Below, piece after piece: positions 8,889-17,791 of a DNA stretch of 64,000 bases. Below the pieces are notes generated by a model. That model ran no database searches, was not told the origin of the DNA, and saw only the letters and a list, made by a program, of their open reading frames with translations. Origin of the DNA: DASQPR01 sp963727415. Lineage in GTDB: Bacteria > Actinomycetota > Actinomycetes > Mycobacteriales > Micromonosporaceae. Position 1 is the first letter of the stretch; every line of letters starts with the position of its first letter. The position numbers and the translations under genes were made by a program. Location of the stretch: positions 372,001 through 436,000 of the forward strand of contig CAVSGF010000001.1 of NCBI GenBank assembly GCA_963727415.1, written 5' to 3'.

Positions 8889-9875
8889 CTAGAGCGTGTT
8901 CACCCAGCTTCGATGTGTCGCGATCCACTCGTCCAGCGTGTCGGAGTAAATCGCGCTGTAGAGCGAACTCGCGACGTCGGTGGCCAGGACGTAGCTCACC
9001 CCGCCGATGGTATCCGTGGTGGCGGGGAGGCGGATGCCGACCAGGGCATCCGGACGGATCTTGCGAAATGTGTAAACCAGTTGGTCGATTGGAACGCCAT
9101 TAGTGTCGACGGTCAACGACTGACCGACGTCACGGATCACCTCGTCGATCCGGAGCGGATTCTGAGCCAGCCCGTTGGCGAAGGTCTTGGCGAAGATCGC
9201 CTTAAGGAACTGCTGCTGGTGACGCTGGCGATCGAAGTCGCCACCCGGAAGAGTCTCCCGCTGACGGAGATAGTCGAGCACCTGGGTAGCGGTGTAGTCG
9301 CGACAGCCGGAGTGGAACACGAACCCGGTATGGATTGACTTGACCGGGCCGTCATCGACGCAGAGCCGGACCCCGCCGAGGGCCTTCACCACCTTGTCGA
9401 AGCCGCCGAAGTTGACCACCGCGGCACCGTCGAAGTGAATCCCAACCAGTTTGGTCAACGTCTCGGACAGCAATTGGACGCCGCCGTTTCCCCGACCGCC
9501 GAACTGAAACGCCGCGTTGATCTTTCCGGTACCACCGTGGTAGCCGGCCGACGGGTCGGGCGGGATGGTCACCCGCAGGTCGCGGGGAATGGAGATCAGA
9601 TACGCCCGGTCCAGGCTGACCGGCACGTGCACGATGATGATGGTGTCGGATCGCGCCCCCATGGTCGGGTTCTTGACGCGCTGGTCCGAACCGATGAGCA
9701 GGAAGTTGAGCGGCCCGGCCAGGGACGTCTCGCCACTGCGCGCGCCCGGGGCGATCAGGTGTTCCTGGTGCACCGATGCGCTGTAGCGAGCGGCCAGCAG
9801 CTTCTCGGCCGCGATCAACCCGCCGGACGTGACGGCCAGGATCGTACCGAGGACGATCGAGAAGATCGCCCACAC
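8889..9875 (-). CDS. LCP-family glycopolymer transferase (first of four)
   Basis: 328 residues. LCP enzymes move lipid-linked glycopolymers onto peptidoglycan at the outer face of the membrane. A single N-terminal membrane segment (IFSIVLGTILAVTSGGLI) starts almost at residue 1. The LCP core is clear: NFLLIGSDQR, RSDTIIIVHVP, YLISIPRDLRV (conserved Arg/Asp that bind the polyprenyl pyrophosphate), GKINAAFQFG, and DFDRQRHQQQFL. It is the shortest of the four and lacks a long cytoplasmic tail. The GTG at 9875 has no good ribosome site, and no other start exists before the frame upstream degenerates, so the start is tentative. Confidence 0.9.
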   Translation of the reverse strand: MWAIFSIVLGTILAVTSGGLIAAEKLLAARYSASVHQEHLIAPGARSGETSLAGPLNFLLIGSDQRVKNPTMGARSDTIIIVHVPVSLDRAYLISIPRDLRVTIPPDPSAGYHGGTGKINAAFQFGGRGNGGVQLLSETLTKLVGIHFDGAAVVNFGGFDKVVKALGGVRLCVDDGPVKSIHTGFVFHSGCRDYTATQVLDYLRQRETLPGGDFDRQRHQQQFLKAIFAKTFANGLAQNPLRIDEVIRDVGQSLTVDTNGVPIDQLVYTFRKIRPDALVGIRLPATTDTIGGVSYVLATDVASSLYSAIYSDTLDEWIATHRSWVNTL

Positions 9876-10018
9876 CGGCGTACGCGACGCTGGGCGGATC
9901 GGTGCGGGTGTGGCGGCCGTGGCGCACCCCCTAACCGGACTCCTGGACTCCCCTAAATCCTAGGAGCGCACAGGTCAGCAGGGGCTGGTGATTGATCGGC
10001 ATCGAAATAGCCTGCCAC

Positions 10019-11725
10019 TTAGCTGTTGGCCACCCAGTCCGGATGGGCAGCGACAAACTCGTCAACCTTGTCGTCAACCACCGACTTGAGCAGGTCCATG
10101 CTGTCCGCGTTCAGTGCTTGCCGGCTGTCCGGCGCGGGACCGGTGTAATGGACGTACTTGCCGTTATTCGTCTTGATCGTCACGATCGAGCCGGGGCTGA
10201 TGGACTTCAGCGTAAAGATCCACTTCTCCATGGACGAGTTGCCCTGGGAAAAGGTGAACGCCTTGGAGATCGACGACAGGAAGCTGGTCAGCTTCGTCGG
10301 GTCGTTCATCCCCTTGTCGTATGCCTCCTTAAGCAGTGCCTTGATGAACTGCTGCTGGTGACGCTGCCGGTCGTAGTCGGTATACGGCAGGCCGTCCCGG
10401 CACCGCACGAAGTCGAGCGCGTCGTAGGCGGACAGGTGCTGGAAGCCCTTCTTGTACTGCACCGGCGTGACGCCGGGCAGCGCGCACTTGAGCGGCGTGC
10501 GGTCGAACGAGTACTTGCCCGGGCACCTCGGCACCCCCGTGTTCGGGTTGATGTTGAAGGGTTTGGCGTGCTGGGAGCGGTCACCGTTGATGTAGCCGTG
10601 GTGGATAGACGTGGTCAGCTCGTCGACGTACATGTCGACGCCACCGAGCTTCTTCACGATGTCGGTGAATCCGGTGAAGTTGACGATCGCTCCACCCTGG
10701 AACGTGATGCCATAGTTCTTCGCGATCGTGTCGGCGAGCAGCTTGAAGCCGCCGGCTTCCCCGCCCTTGTTCATGCTGCCGCGCTGGAACGCCGCGTTGA
10801 TCTTCAGATTCGCGGCCGCGGCATGCGTCTTCGGGAACGCCGGGATATGGGCGTCCGTGTCCCGCGGGATCGAGATCAGATAAACGCCCTGATGGTTCTT
10901 CGGTATGTGCGCGATGATGATCGTGTCCGACCGAGTGCCGATCGAGTCGTTCGGACGGGTGTCCAGGCCCACCAACAGCATGTTGATAGCGCCGTCAATC
11001 GACGCCCCCGACGCGGAGTCGCCGAGCAAATTCTCGGTCTTGATCGCCCCGGCCAGCTGAGAAAGCACAGTGGGTACGGCGACCAGGCCAAACGCCGCGG
11101 CCACCAGGATCACGGAGCCGAGTGTGACAGTGATCTTCGCCCACAATGGCGCGCGCGGCTTGGTCGTCTTCCGGCCAGACTTGCCTCGGGGCTGGACCCC
11201 GTTCCCTGCCGGGCCACTCCCCGTTGGGCCACGCCCAACCGGGCCACTCCCCGTTGGGCCATGCCCAACCGGACCGCGCCCAACCGGACCGCGCCCGACC
11301 GGACCGCGCCCGACCGGACCGGGCGAGCCGGGCGGTCGACCGCCGTCGGCCCCGGGACCGGGACCGTACGTGGCGGCCGACCGGCCGGCCGCGCCGTAGA
11401 CCGCCCCGGCCGGCGACCGCGGTGGCTGCTGGGAGTTGCCAGACTGTCGGTCGCTGTAGTGACGGTCGTCGTACGGTGAGTCGCCATACGGCCGGTCGCT
11501 GTACTGGCGGGCGTCATAAGGCGGGTCACCGTACTGCTGATCGCCGTGGGCCGGTCGCGGCGCCGGCGAACTGGGCCAGGGCTGAGCCGGATTGGGACGG
11601 CGCGATCCGCCGGACGGCGCCCGATAGTCCTGCGAAGCAGGATATCCGGCCGCACCGCCGTCATCGCCCGGCGGCGATCCGGAGTTCGGACGGTACGCAC
11701 GCGGATCGGACACCGAACTGGCCAC
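10019..11725 (-). CDS. LCP-family glycopolymer transferase with long Pro/Gly cytoplasmic tail
   Basis: 568 residues. Residues 1-190 are a low-complexity cytoplasmic tail rich in Pro, Tyr, Asp and Gly, ending in a collagen-like run of GPVGRG/GPTGSG units. One membrane segment follows (ITVTLGSVILVAAAFGLV), then the extracellular LCP domain: NMLLVGLDTR, RSDTIIIAHIP, YLISIPRDTDAHIP, LKINAAFQRG, YDRQRHQQQF. Compared with its neighbours the RQR before the DYDRQR block reads RCR. The repetitive tail could bind cytoplasmic partners such as kinases or divisome proteins; that is inference. Start ATG 11725. Confidence 0.9.
   Translation of the reverse strand: MASSVSDPRAYRPNSGSPPGDDGGAAGYPASQDYRAPSGGSRRPNPAQPWPSSPAPRPAHGDQQYGDPPYDARQYSDRPYGDSPYDDRHYSDRQSGNSQQPPRSPAGAVYGAAGRSAATYGPGPGADGGRPPGSPGPVGRGPVGRGPVGRGPVGHGPTGSGPVGRGPTGSGPAGNGVQPRGKSGRKTTKPRAPLWAKITVTLGSVILVAAAFGLVAVPTVLSQLAGAIKTENLLGDSASGASIDGAINMLLVGLDTRPNDSIGTRSDTIIIAHIPKNHQGVYLISIPRDTDAHIPAFPKTHAAAANLKINAAFQRGSMNKGGEAGGFKLLADTIAKNYGITFQGGAIVNFTGFTDIVKKLGGVDMYVDELTTSIHHGYINGDRSQHAKPFNINPNTGVPRCPGKYSFDRTPLKCALPGVTPVQYKKGFQHLSAYDALDFVRCRDGLPYTDYDRQRHQQQFIKALLKEAYDKGMNDPTKLTSFLSSISKAFTFSQGNSSMEKWIFTLKSISPGSIVTIKTNNGKYVHYTGPAPDSRQALNADSMDLLKSVVDDKVDEFVAAHPDWVANS
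11211..11320. repeat. Tandem repeats in the LCP tail (30 bp x2, then 15 bp x3)
   Basis: Two 30-base units (11211-11240, 11241-11270) differ at one base. They are followed by three 15-base units starting ggaccgcgcc at 11271, 11286 and 11301. All lengths are multiples of three, so gain or loss of a unit keeps the LCP frame open and only changes the Gly-Pro-x run. Confidence 0.9.
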
Positions 11726-11988
11726 GCCTAACCCCCGACACGATCAATGGCGCGTCCCGGCAATGGTTATCGGCGCGCCAACGGCACTCTACGAGTCCGT
11801 GACAACAAAGGCGAGCGTCCCGCTGTCGTCGGCCGGCCTATCCGCGGAAATCGAACCCGTAACCACAGTGCGCTGCACGATAGTCCATTGACGACAGCGA
11901 TGGCGGTCCCGAAATGGAACACTCAGACCATCCTCAGCCAACATCGACTACGCGTCAATGAGCGCTTACCAGCGGCTACCGGATCGCA

Positions 11989-12555
11989 TCAGGATGGTGC
12001 GCCGGCCGATCGGTAGTGCAGGTGTACGACGCCGTTTCCGAATCGCCGCTGATCGACTAGCTCCAGCCGCCAACGCGCATGTGGTGGCATCGCCGGAGTG
12101 CCGCCGCCGACCGCGACCGGCGTGACGAACAGGTGAACCTCGTCGACCACATCGGCCCGGATCGCGGTCGCCGCCAGGCTCGGCCCGCCGATGCTGATAT
12201 CGGAACTGGACTCGGCCTTCATCCGGCGCACCGCAGCCGGGTCGAAGCGCCGTTCGAGACGGGTACGTGCGCTGGCGACCTTCGCCAGTGTCGTCGAGAA
12301 AACCACCTTGTCGGCGGCCCGCCAGATCTCGGCGAAGTCCCGGCTGACCTCGGATTGGCCCACGGTGTCGAGGCTTTCCCAGTAGAGCATCACCTGGTAC
12401 AGCCGGCGACCGTACAGGTAGGTCCCGATCGACCGCTCATGATCGTTGATAAACGCGTGTACCTCATCGTCGGGCGCCGCCCAGTCGAACTTTCCATCCT
12501 CATCGGCGACGTAACCGTCGATTGAGGTGACCGCCGAGTACACCAGATTCGCCAT
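11989..12555 (-). CDS. Dihydrofolate reductase-like / RibD C-terminal domain protein
   Basis: 188 residues. It matches the short DHFR/RibD-C family common in actinobacteria: N-terminus ANLVYSAVTSIDGYVAD, middle YLYGRRLYQVMLYW, nucleotide loop DISIGGPSLAATAIRADVVDE, and ending HLHYRSAG. Members are NADPH-dependent reductases, mostly of unknown substrate, and need not make tetrahydrofolate or riboflavin. It sits between the second and third LCP genes on the same strand; nothing links it to wall assembly except position. Confidence 0.85.
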   Translation of the reverse strand: MANLVYSAVTSIDGYVADEDGKFDWAAPDDEVHAFINDHERSIGTYLYGRRLYQVMLYWESLDTVGQSEVSRDFAEIWRAADKVVFSTTLAKVASARTRLERRFDPAAVRRMKAESSSDISIGGPSLAATAIRADVVDEVHLFVTPVAVGGGTPAMPPHARWRLELVDQRRFGNGVVHLHYRSAGAPS

Positions 12556-12572
12556 CCTGACCTCCGGTTGGG

Positions 12573-12597
12573 CCGCCCGTTGCCCGGAACCGGGCGG
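12573..12597 (-). terminator. Possible terminator after third LCP gene
   Basis: A 7-bp GC stem (ccgcccg / cgggcgg) with an 11-base loop lies 65-90 bases downstream of the third LCP stop on the minus strand. No T-run follows, so support is weak. Confidence 0.35.
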
Positions 12598-12661
12598 TTC
12601 GGGGCCACGCGCAGTGCCAGTGCCACCCAGTGACGTTAGTGCTACCCGCCGACATTAATGA

Positions 12662-13789
12662 TTAGCCGCTCACCCAAGTGGGGTGGCTGGCGATGAACGC
12701 GTCGAGGGAGTCGTCACGAACCGCCCGCAGCATCTGCATGCTGGTAGCGGACAGCTTCTCGCGTGACTGGCCGCCGACTGTGACGCTGTTGTACGTACCG
12801 TCGTTGGTCTTGACCATCACGATCGAACTCGGATCGATGCCCTTCATCGCGAAGATCCAGTCGGTGAGCGAGGCTCCACCGCCGTCGAAGACGAACGCCT
12901 TGCTCACCTTCTCCAGGAACGTGTTCAGCTTCAAGGGGTTCGACATGCCCTTGGACACGCCTTCGGCGAGCAACGCCTTGATGAACTGCTGCTGGTGACG
13001 CTGTCGGCCGTAGTCGCCGTCGCCGTTTGCCAGCATGTCGCGCTGGCGCACATAGTCGAGCGCCTGCCAAGCCGACAGGTGTCGGCAGCCGGGCTGGTAG
13101 ACCATCGGGTGAGTACCCGGGATCGGCTTCCAGCGCAGCCCGCCGTCGAGAATCTTGAAGGGGGCGGTCCGCTTGTTGGTCCCGTTGACGAACCCGTTGT
13201 GAAGCGACGTGGTCTTCTCGTCGATGCACATCGTGACGCCGCCGAGTGCCTTCACCACATCGGTGAAGCCAGCAAAGTTCACCGTCACCGCGGCGTTGAA
13301 GGTGATGCCGGTGAGATTCTTGATCGTCATCGCGAGCAATTGCATGCCGCCCGCGTCGCCGCCGCCGTTCATGCTGCCGAACTCGAAGGCCGCATTGATC
13401 TTGTCGGAGCCGCCACGATAGCCGGTCTTCGGGAATGCCGGGATCTGGGCGCTGGTGTCCCGGGGGATCGACACCAGGTAGGCGCGGTCGTGACCGGCCG
13501 GGATATGGGCGATCACGATCGAGTCGGAGCGCGAGCCCATGCTCGGGTTCTTCGCCCGGGTATCAAGGCCGACCATCAGTACGTTGACCTCGCCCTTGAT
13601 CGCCGCGGCGCCACCGCCGGCGGCGACGTTGCCGAGCAGATTCTCCTGGTGGATCGTGTTCGACAGGTGAGCAAGCAGCATCTTGCCGCCGACGAACGTC
13701 CCTCCCGACGCCGCCACGATCAGCACGCCCAGGGCGAGAACGAGCTTCGCCCATAGCGGGTCGTTCCGCCTCCGGCGGCTACCAGGCAT
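12662..13789 (-). CDS. LCP-family glycopolymer transferase (third of four)
   Basis: 375 residues. A short basic N-terminus (PGSRRRRNDPLW) leads into a membrane segment (KLVLALGVLIVAASGGTFVG). The LCP core follows: NVLMVGLDTRAKNPSMGSRS, YLVSIPRDTSAQIPAFP, DKINAAFEFGSMNGGG, and YGRQRHQQQFIKAL. It is most similar by eye to the second LCP protein (shared LDTR, IPRDT.AHIPAFPKT, GSMN.GG segments), suggesting tandem duplication. Start ATG 13789. Confidence 0.92.
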   Translation of the reverse strand: MPGSRRRRNDPLWAKLVLALGVLIVAASGGTFVGGKMLLAHLSNTIHQENLLGNVAAGGGAAAIKGEVNVLMVGLDTRAKNPSMGSRSDSIVIAHIPAGHDRAYLVSIPRDTSAQIPAFPKTGYRGGSDKINAAFEFGSMNGGGDAGGMQLLAMTIKNLTGITFNAAVTVNFAGFTDVVKALGGVTMCIDEKTTSLHNGFVNGTNKRTAPFKILDGGLRWKPIPGTHPMVYQPGCRHLSAWQALDYVRQRDMLANGDGDYGRQRHQQQFIKALLAEGVSKGMSNPLKLNTFLEKVSKAFVFDGGGASLTDWIFAMKGIDPSSIVMVKTNDGTYNSVTVGGQSREKLSATSMQMLRAVRDDSLDAFIASHPTWVSG

Positions 13790-13895
13790 CCGTCACGCTC
13801 CTCGGGTTCGCGCTGGTCAGGGCGATTTCACGGTACGAGGGGCAAGCTCGTCCGACGAACGTCGCCAATCCGGCAAACCCGGGCGAATGCCCGCG

Positions 13896-15089
13896 TTACG
13901 AACCCTTATTCGAGGCCACCCAGGCGGCAACCGTGTCCTTGCTCACCGCGTCGAACAACGCACTGGCCTTCGCCTTGTCGGACAGCACAACGCTCTGGCC
14001 GCCGCGGGTGGCGGTACCGCTGCTCGGGCTGGTCATGAACGTCATGTTGTTGCTACGCAGGCCGCGGAACTGAAGCGCCATGTCGACGATCGACATGTCC
14101 TTGTCGACCACCACCGCCTTGGTCATGGCGTTGATGAATGCGTTCAGCTTGAGCGGGTTGGTGAGAGTTCCGGTGCTGGCCGCTTTGTCCATCACGGCCT
14201 TGAGGAACTCCTGCTGGTGCTTGACCCGGGTGAAGTCGCCGTTGGCGAACTGGTAACGCTGACGCACATAGTCCAGCGCCTGCGCTCCGGTGAAGTGGCG
14301 CATGCCCTTGCGGAACGTGCGGTGGGGCTTGTGGATCGACGTGATCGTCTTGTCCACGTACATGTCGACCCCGCCAAGGGCGTCCGTGACCTCTTTGAAC
14401 CCGTCGAAGTTGATTAGCACCACGTGATCGATGTGAACGCCGGTGAAGCCTTCGACGGTCTGCACGGTCAGCGGCACTCCACCCCACGAGAAGGCCGCGT
14501 TGATCTTCGCCATGGTGTTGCCGTACTGGCTGGTCTGGCTCTTCGGCACGAAAACGTACGTGTCACGGGGAATCGAGATGAGGTAAGCGTGTTTGTGATC
14601 GGCATCGATGTGCATCACGATGATCGTGTCGCTGCGCCAGCCGCCGTTGTTGGCCGCGTCCGAAGGGTCGCGTGAATCGCTTCCCAGCAGCAGGATGTTC
14701 TGCGCGCCCTTGACCAGAACCGGCGGCCGGTCTCCGGTGATCTGGCTGAACGCGTCGATCCGCTTCACCTTGGAGCTGACATGGTTCAGGTAGATGAAGA
14801 CGCCGCCGGTGACCAGCCCGGCCAGCAACAGCAGCGCGACCGCTCCGACCAGTGCGATGCGCCCCCATCGAGGCTTGATGGTGCGCTTGCGCGGGGCGCC
14901 GGGACGGCCGGGTGGCATGCCGGCCGGGCGGGCGCGGCCAGAACCCCGGACGGCCGGCTTGCCACCGGCTCCATAGACCTGGCTGCTACGACCGCTGGAT
15001 GCCGACGCTCGGCCGGCGCGCAGGGCATCATCCGGCCCTTCGGCGCCCGGTACCTGGGCACGGCCGGTCGGTGGAGGCGTCGCTGGCAT
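13896..15089 (-). CDS. LCP-family glycopolymer transferase (fourth of four)
   Basis: 397 residues from ATG 15089 (PATPPPTGRAQVPG); an upstream in-frame start would add 34 unrelated residues. A Pro/Arg-rich cytoplasmic tail of about 75 residues precedes the membrane segment (IALVGAVALLLLAGLVTGGV). LCP motifs: NILLLGSDSRD, WRSDTIIVMHID, YLISIPRDTYVFVP, AKINAAFSWGG, and FTRVKHQQEFLKAV. The RVKHQQ block differs from the RQRHQQ of the other three, and the loop GNTMAKINAAF is closer to typical streptomycete LCPs, so this is the most divergent paralogue here. Confidence 0.92.
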   Translation of the reverse strand: MPATPPPTGRAQVPGAEGPDDALRAGRASASSGRSSQVYGAGGKPAVRGSGRARPAGMPPGRPGAPRKRTIKPRWGRIALVGAVALLLLAGLVTGGVFIYLNHVSSKVKRIDAFSQITGDRPPVLVKGAQNILLLGSDSRDPSDAANNGGWRSDTIIVMHIDADHKHAYLISIPRDTYVFVPKSQTSQYGNTMAKINAAFSWGGVPLTVQTVEGFTGVHIDHVVLINFDGFKEVTDALGGVDMYVDKTITSIHKPHRTFRKGMRHFTGAQALDYVRQRYQFANGDFTRVKHQQEFLKAVMDKAASTGTLTNPLKLNAFINAMTKAVVVDKDMSIVDMALQFRGLRSNNMTFMTSPSSGTATRGGQSVVLSDKAKASALFDAVSKDTVAAWVASNKGS

Positions 15090-15222
15090 GCCGTCAACAG
15101 TAATGACCGGCGTCCAGTCCGCACGGTAACCGAAGCTCACGGTCGGCGACTTCACAGATCGCTCGGCGGCCACCCGGTTCACGTATCGCATTCGTTTGAC
15201 TACCGAACGCGGGCGCTGGCGG

Positions 15223-15732
15223 TCACAGGTTCAGATAGCGTCCACGCCGGTGGGCAAGGGCCGTCGCGCCGTCCGAGTCAAGGTTGACGGCCTCGATCGT
15301 TGCCTCGACGAGCAACCCCCACCCGTACGGGCGGGACTGGTCCAGGACGCATGCCGCCCAGGCATGATCCGGTAGCACCGGCCCATACCGCGTCTGCGAC
15401 CACGGCTCGGCGCGGAACCGGCCACCCGGCGACGGCAGCAACCCGGCGAACCGGTCGGCGATGAGGCGCTCGTCGGCCTCCAACTGGATCACCGTGAACC
15501 GGCCGGTGGCCTCCATCGCCTCCCACAGATCCGACTCGTCGTCGATCAGTCCCAGCACCCGGCCGGGCGCACCGTCGGCAATCAGCACGGACGAGATGGT
15601 CAGCCCGGCAGCCTCCGATCCGGAACCGGCGGTCCAGATGGTGACCGGCGCCGGCAGCCGGCCGCGCAGCCGTCGCACCGGCGAACGCTGGGCGTCCGGG
15701 GTGGCGAATGGATCCGAGGTGTGGATCGTCAC
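15223..15732 (-). CDS. Flavin reductase-like FMN-binding protein
   Basis: 169 residues. The N-terminal part (LPAPVTIWTAGSGSEAAGLTISSVLIADG) has the layout of the flavin-reductase split-barrel: the strand with a T/S-x-S motif that contacts FMN, then VLGLIDDESDLWEAMEATGRFTV. The end HRRGRYLNL also fits. Substrate and partner oxygenase are unknown. GTG start at 15732. It is on the same strand as the LCP cluster and the membrane protein upstream. Confidence 0.75.
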   Translation of the reverse strand: MTIHTSDPFATPDAQRSPVRRLRGRLPAPVTIWTAGSGSEAAGLTISSVLIADGAPGRVLGLIDDESDLWEAMEATGRFTVIQLEADERLIADRFAGLLPSPGGRFRAEPWSQTRYGPVLPDHAWAACVLDQSRPYGWGLLVEATIEAVNLDSDGATALAHRRGRYLNL

Positions 15733-15784
15733 CCGCCCAACATAGCCGGGTCCACCGGCCGGCAGTGCGATCCCACCAGCCGGA

Positions 15785-17548
15785 TCAGCGGCGCTGGACC
15801 TTCGCGGGGCAGCCGCGAGCGGTGTCCAGATCGAACGTGCCGATCTGGTCCCGAGCGTCCACCCGGGAGAAGTTCCAGCTACGCCAGTCGTCCGGATTGG
15901 CGGCCAGCCGCACCGCGATGGGCCGCAGCGAGCATGCCCGCAACCGGGTCGGCAGCCGCTCGATGGCCGGCACCGCGTCGGCCGACAACAGCTGCATGTA
16001 CTCCACGCTGAGCCGACCGGTCTGCTGGTACCGGGTGACGTTGTGGCTCGCGACGTAATAGTCGGGGTTGGCGATCGCGCCAGCCAGCAACGCGACCGCG
16101 AACGAACCCGCGATCACCTGCGGCAGCCAGCCGCCACGAAGCCGGATCCCGGCCACGAGGATCAGCGCGAACAACAGGCCGAGCCACAACTCGAAGCCGC
16201 CGACCACCACCCGTACCCGGGTGAAGCCGTACGCGTGCTCATAGGCCGCAAGCCGTTTGAGCGCGGCGAACACGATCACGATGGAGAACACCGACAACCC
16301 ACCGAGCAGCGCCCTCACCAGTACCCGGTCGGAACGTGTCGCTCGCTCGGCCACCCGCGACGTCACGCCGATCACCGTAAGCGTCAGCACGGATACCACC
16401 ACCAGTTGCCAGAAGCCCCGATGGGCGTACCCCTTCATGTAGGCGTGGGACCTGACCGCCGGCTCGCCGGCACGGAACAACACGGTGAGCTGGATGTAGA
16501 CGAACCCGGCGAACAACACGTTGAGCAGCGCGAGCGGCAACAGCCATTCGATCCGCCGAACCGACCGCCAGCGCACCGAAGGGATCTCCGAGTATGTCGG
16601 ACGGGATGCCGCGAGGTGTGTCGCGCCCGCCGCGAGCGCCAGCACCGCAACGAAACAGAACCCGGCTCGGAACACGGCCGGTGCCGTCCACTCCGGCGTT
16701 ATCGAGCCCAGCACGTGGGCGAACTGAGCGTCGGCACCGGCGAACAGGCCACCGAAGAGCAGCAACAATCCGACGCTGACAACGATCGCCATGAACACCC
16801 GCGGACCACCGCGCTGCCGCCGCGCCGATCGGATGCCACGGACGATCCATGCCGGCGCCACAAGCGCCGACGCGGTCCAGGTCATCATCGACAGCACCAG
16901 CCCGCGGACCGACCGGCCGCCGGAAAGCGCGATGGCTCCGGCCGCTCCGGCCACCACGAAGCATAGGAAGAACAGCCATCCGGAGTCCCGGAAGGTGCCG
17001 ACCGAGAGCAACGCAAGGCTGGCCAAGGTCCAGAACGTCCGCTCGCCGTTGCGTCGCCACGACCAGCGCCGATCCCCGCGCACGGTGCGGGCGGTGGTCG
17101 CCACCGCCGCGGTCAGCGCCGCCCCGGTGAGCAGGAATCCGAAGCCTGGCCGGTCCAGCACCAGGGCAACCGCGCCGAGGATCGCCGTCACCGTGATCGC
17201 CGCGATGGTGGCCCGGGATGCGCCTGCCGACGGGCGCTTCCAGTGAAGTTCCATCAGCGTCGGCTTGGCCGGCGGCGGCGGGCCATTTGGCGTGGGTCGC
17301 TGCAAGGGCACGCGGTTCGGCAGTGCGTGCGGTGTCGCGCCGGACATCGAACCCGCAGTCGCTGGACCAGCAGTGGCCGGACCAGCGGACGGCGCCGCCG
17401 CCGCGACCATTGCCGGTGTCGGCGTCGTCGCCTGGCTGGCTGATGCTGGCGCGTCCGGCGCGGGCGGCGTCGCTGGAGAGGGCGGCACGGGCTCGCTTGG
17501 CTCAGCCGACGAGGGCGCAGGCGACGTAGGTTCGATCGGTTCCGGCAT
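15785..17548 (-). CDS. DUF4173/DUF4153 polytopic membrane protein
   Basis: 587 residues. The first ~115 residues are Pro/Ala-rich and include a repeated GPATAGPATAG; the rest holds about ten hydrophobic segments. The C-terminal region NPDYYVASHNVTRYQQTGRL followed by SVEYMQLLSADAVPAIERL is characteristic of the DUF4173 part of the DUF4153 superfamily. These proteins are conserved in actinobacteria, often next to two-component systems, and their role is unknown. A two-component pair follows upstream on the same strand (regulator then kinase), which fits that pattern. Confidence 0.8.
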   Translation of the reverse strand: MPEPIEPTSPAPSSAEPSEPVPPSPATPPAPDAPASASQATTPTPAMVAAAAPSAGPATAGPATAGSMSGATPHALPNRVPLQRPTPNGPPPPAKPTLMELHWKRPSAGASRATIAAITVTAILGAVALVLDRPGFGFLLTGAALTAAVATTARTVRGDRRWSWRRNGERTFWTLASLALLSVGTFRDSGWLFFLCFVVAGAAGAIALSGGRSVRGLVLSMMTWTASALVAPAWIVRGIRSARRQRGGPRVFMAIVVSVGLLLLFGGLFAGADAQFAHVLGSITPEWTAPAVFRAGFCFVAVLALAAGATHLAASRPTYSEIPSVRWRSVRRIEWLLPLALLNVLFAGFVYIQLTVLFRAGEPAVRSHAYMKGYAHRGFWQLVVVSVLTLTVIGVTSRVAERATRSDRVLVRALLGGLSVFSIVIVFAALKRLAAYEHAYGFTRVRVVVGGFELWLGLLFALILVAGIRLRGGWLPQVIAGSFAVALLAGAIANPDYYVASHNVTRYQQTGRLSVEYMQLLSADAVPAIERLPTRLRACSLRPIAVRLAANPDDWRSWNFSRVDARDQIGTFDLDTARGCPAKVQRR

Positions 17549-17791
17549 CGATTCTTCTCCACGCGTACTGGTGCGCCTTCCGGCGTGCGCAGGGCAGTGA
17601 TGGGGTGTGTGTAGAGGTCTTGGGACGCGGGCAAGTGGTGAGAGTGTGCCATAGCTGTGCCATACCTGAGTGCCCCGATCGCTTGCGGCGCAACGGATCG
17701 AGCCGCCCCGGTCATTCGTGAAAGCGTCGCTGCAAGGGGATGGTCCAGTCGGGTGATCGCGACGTGTACGGCCTGCCTGCTGACGCGTGGG

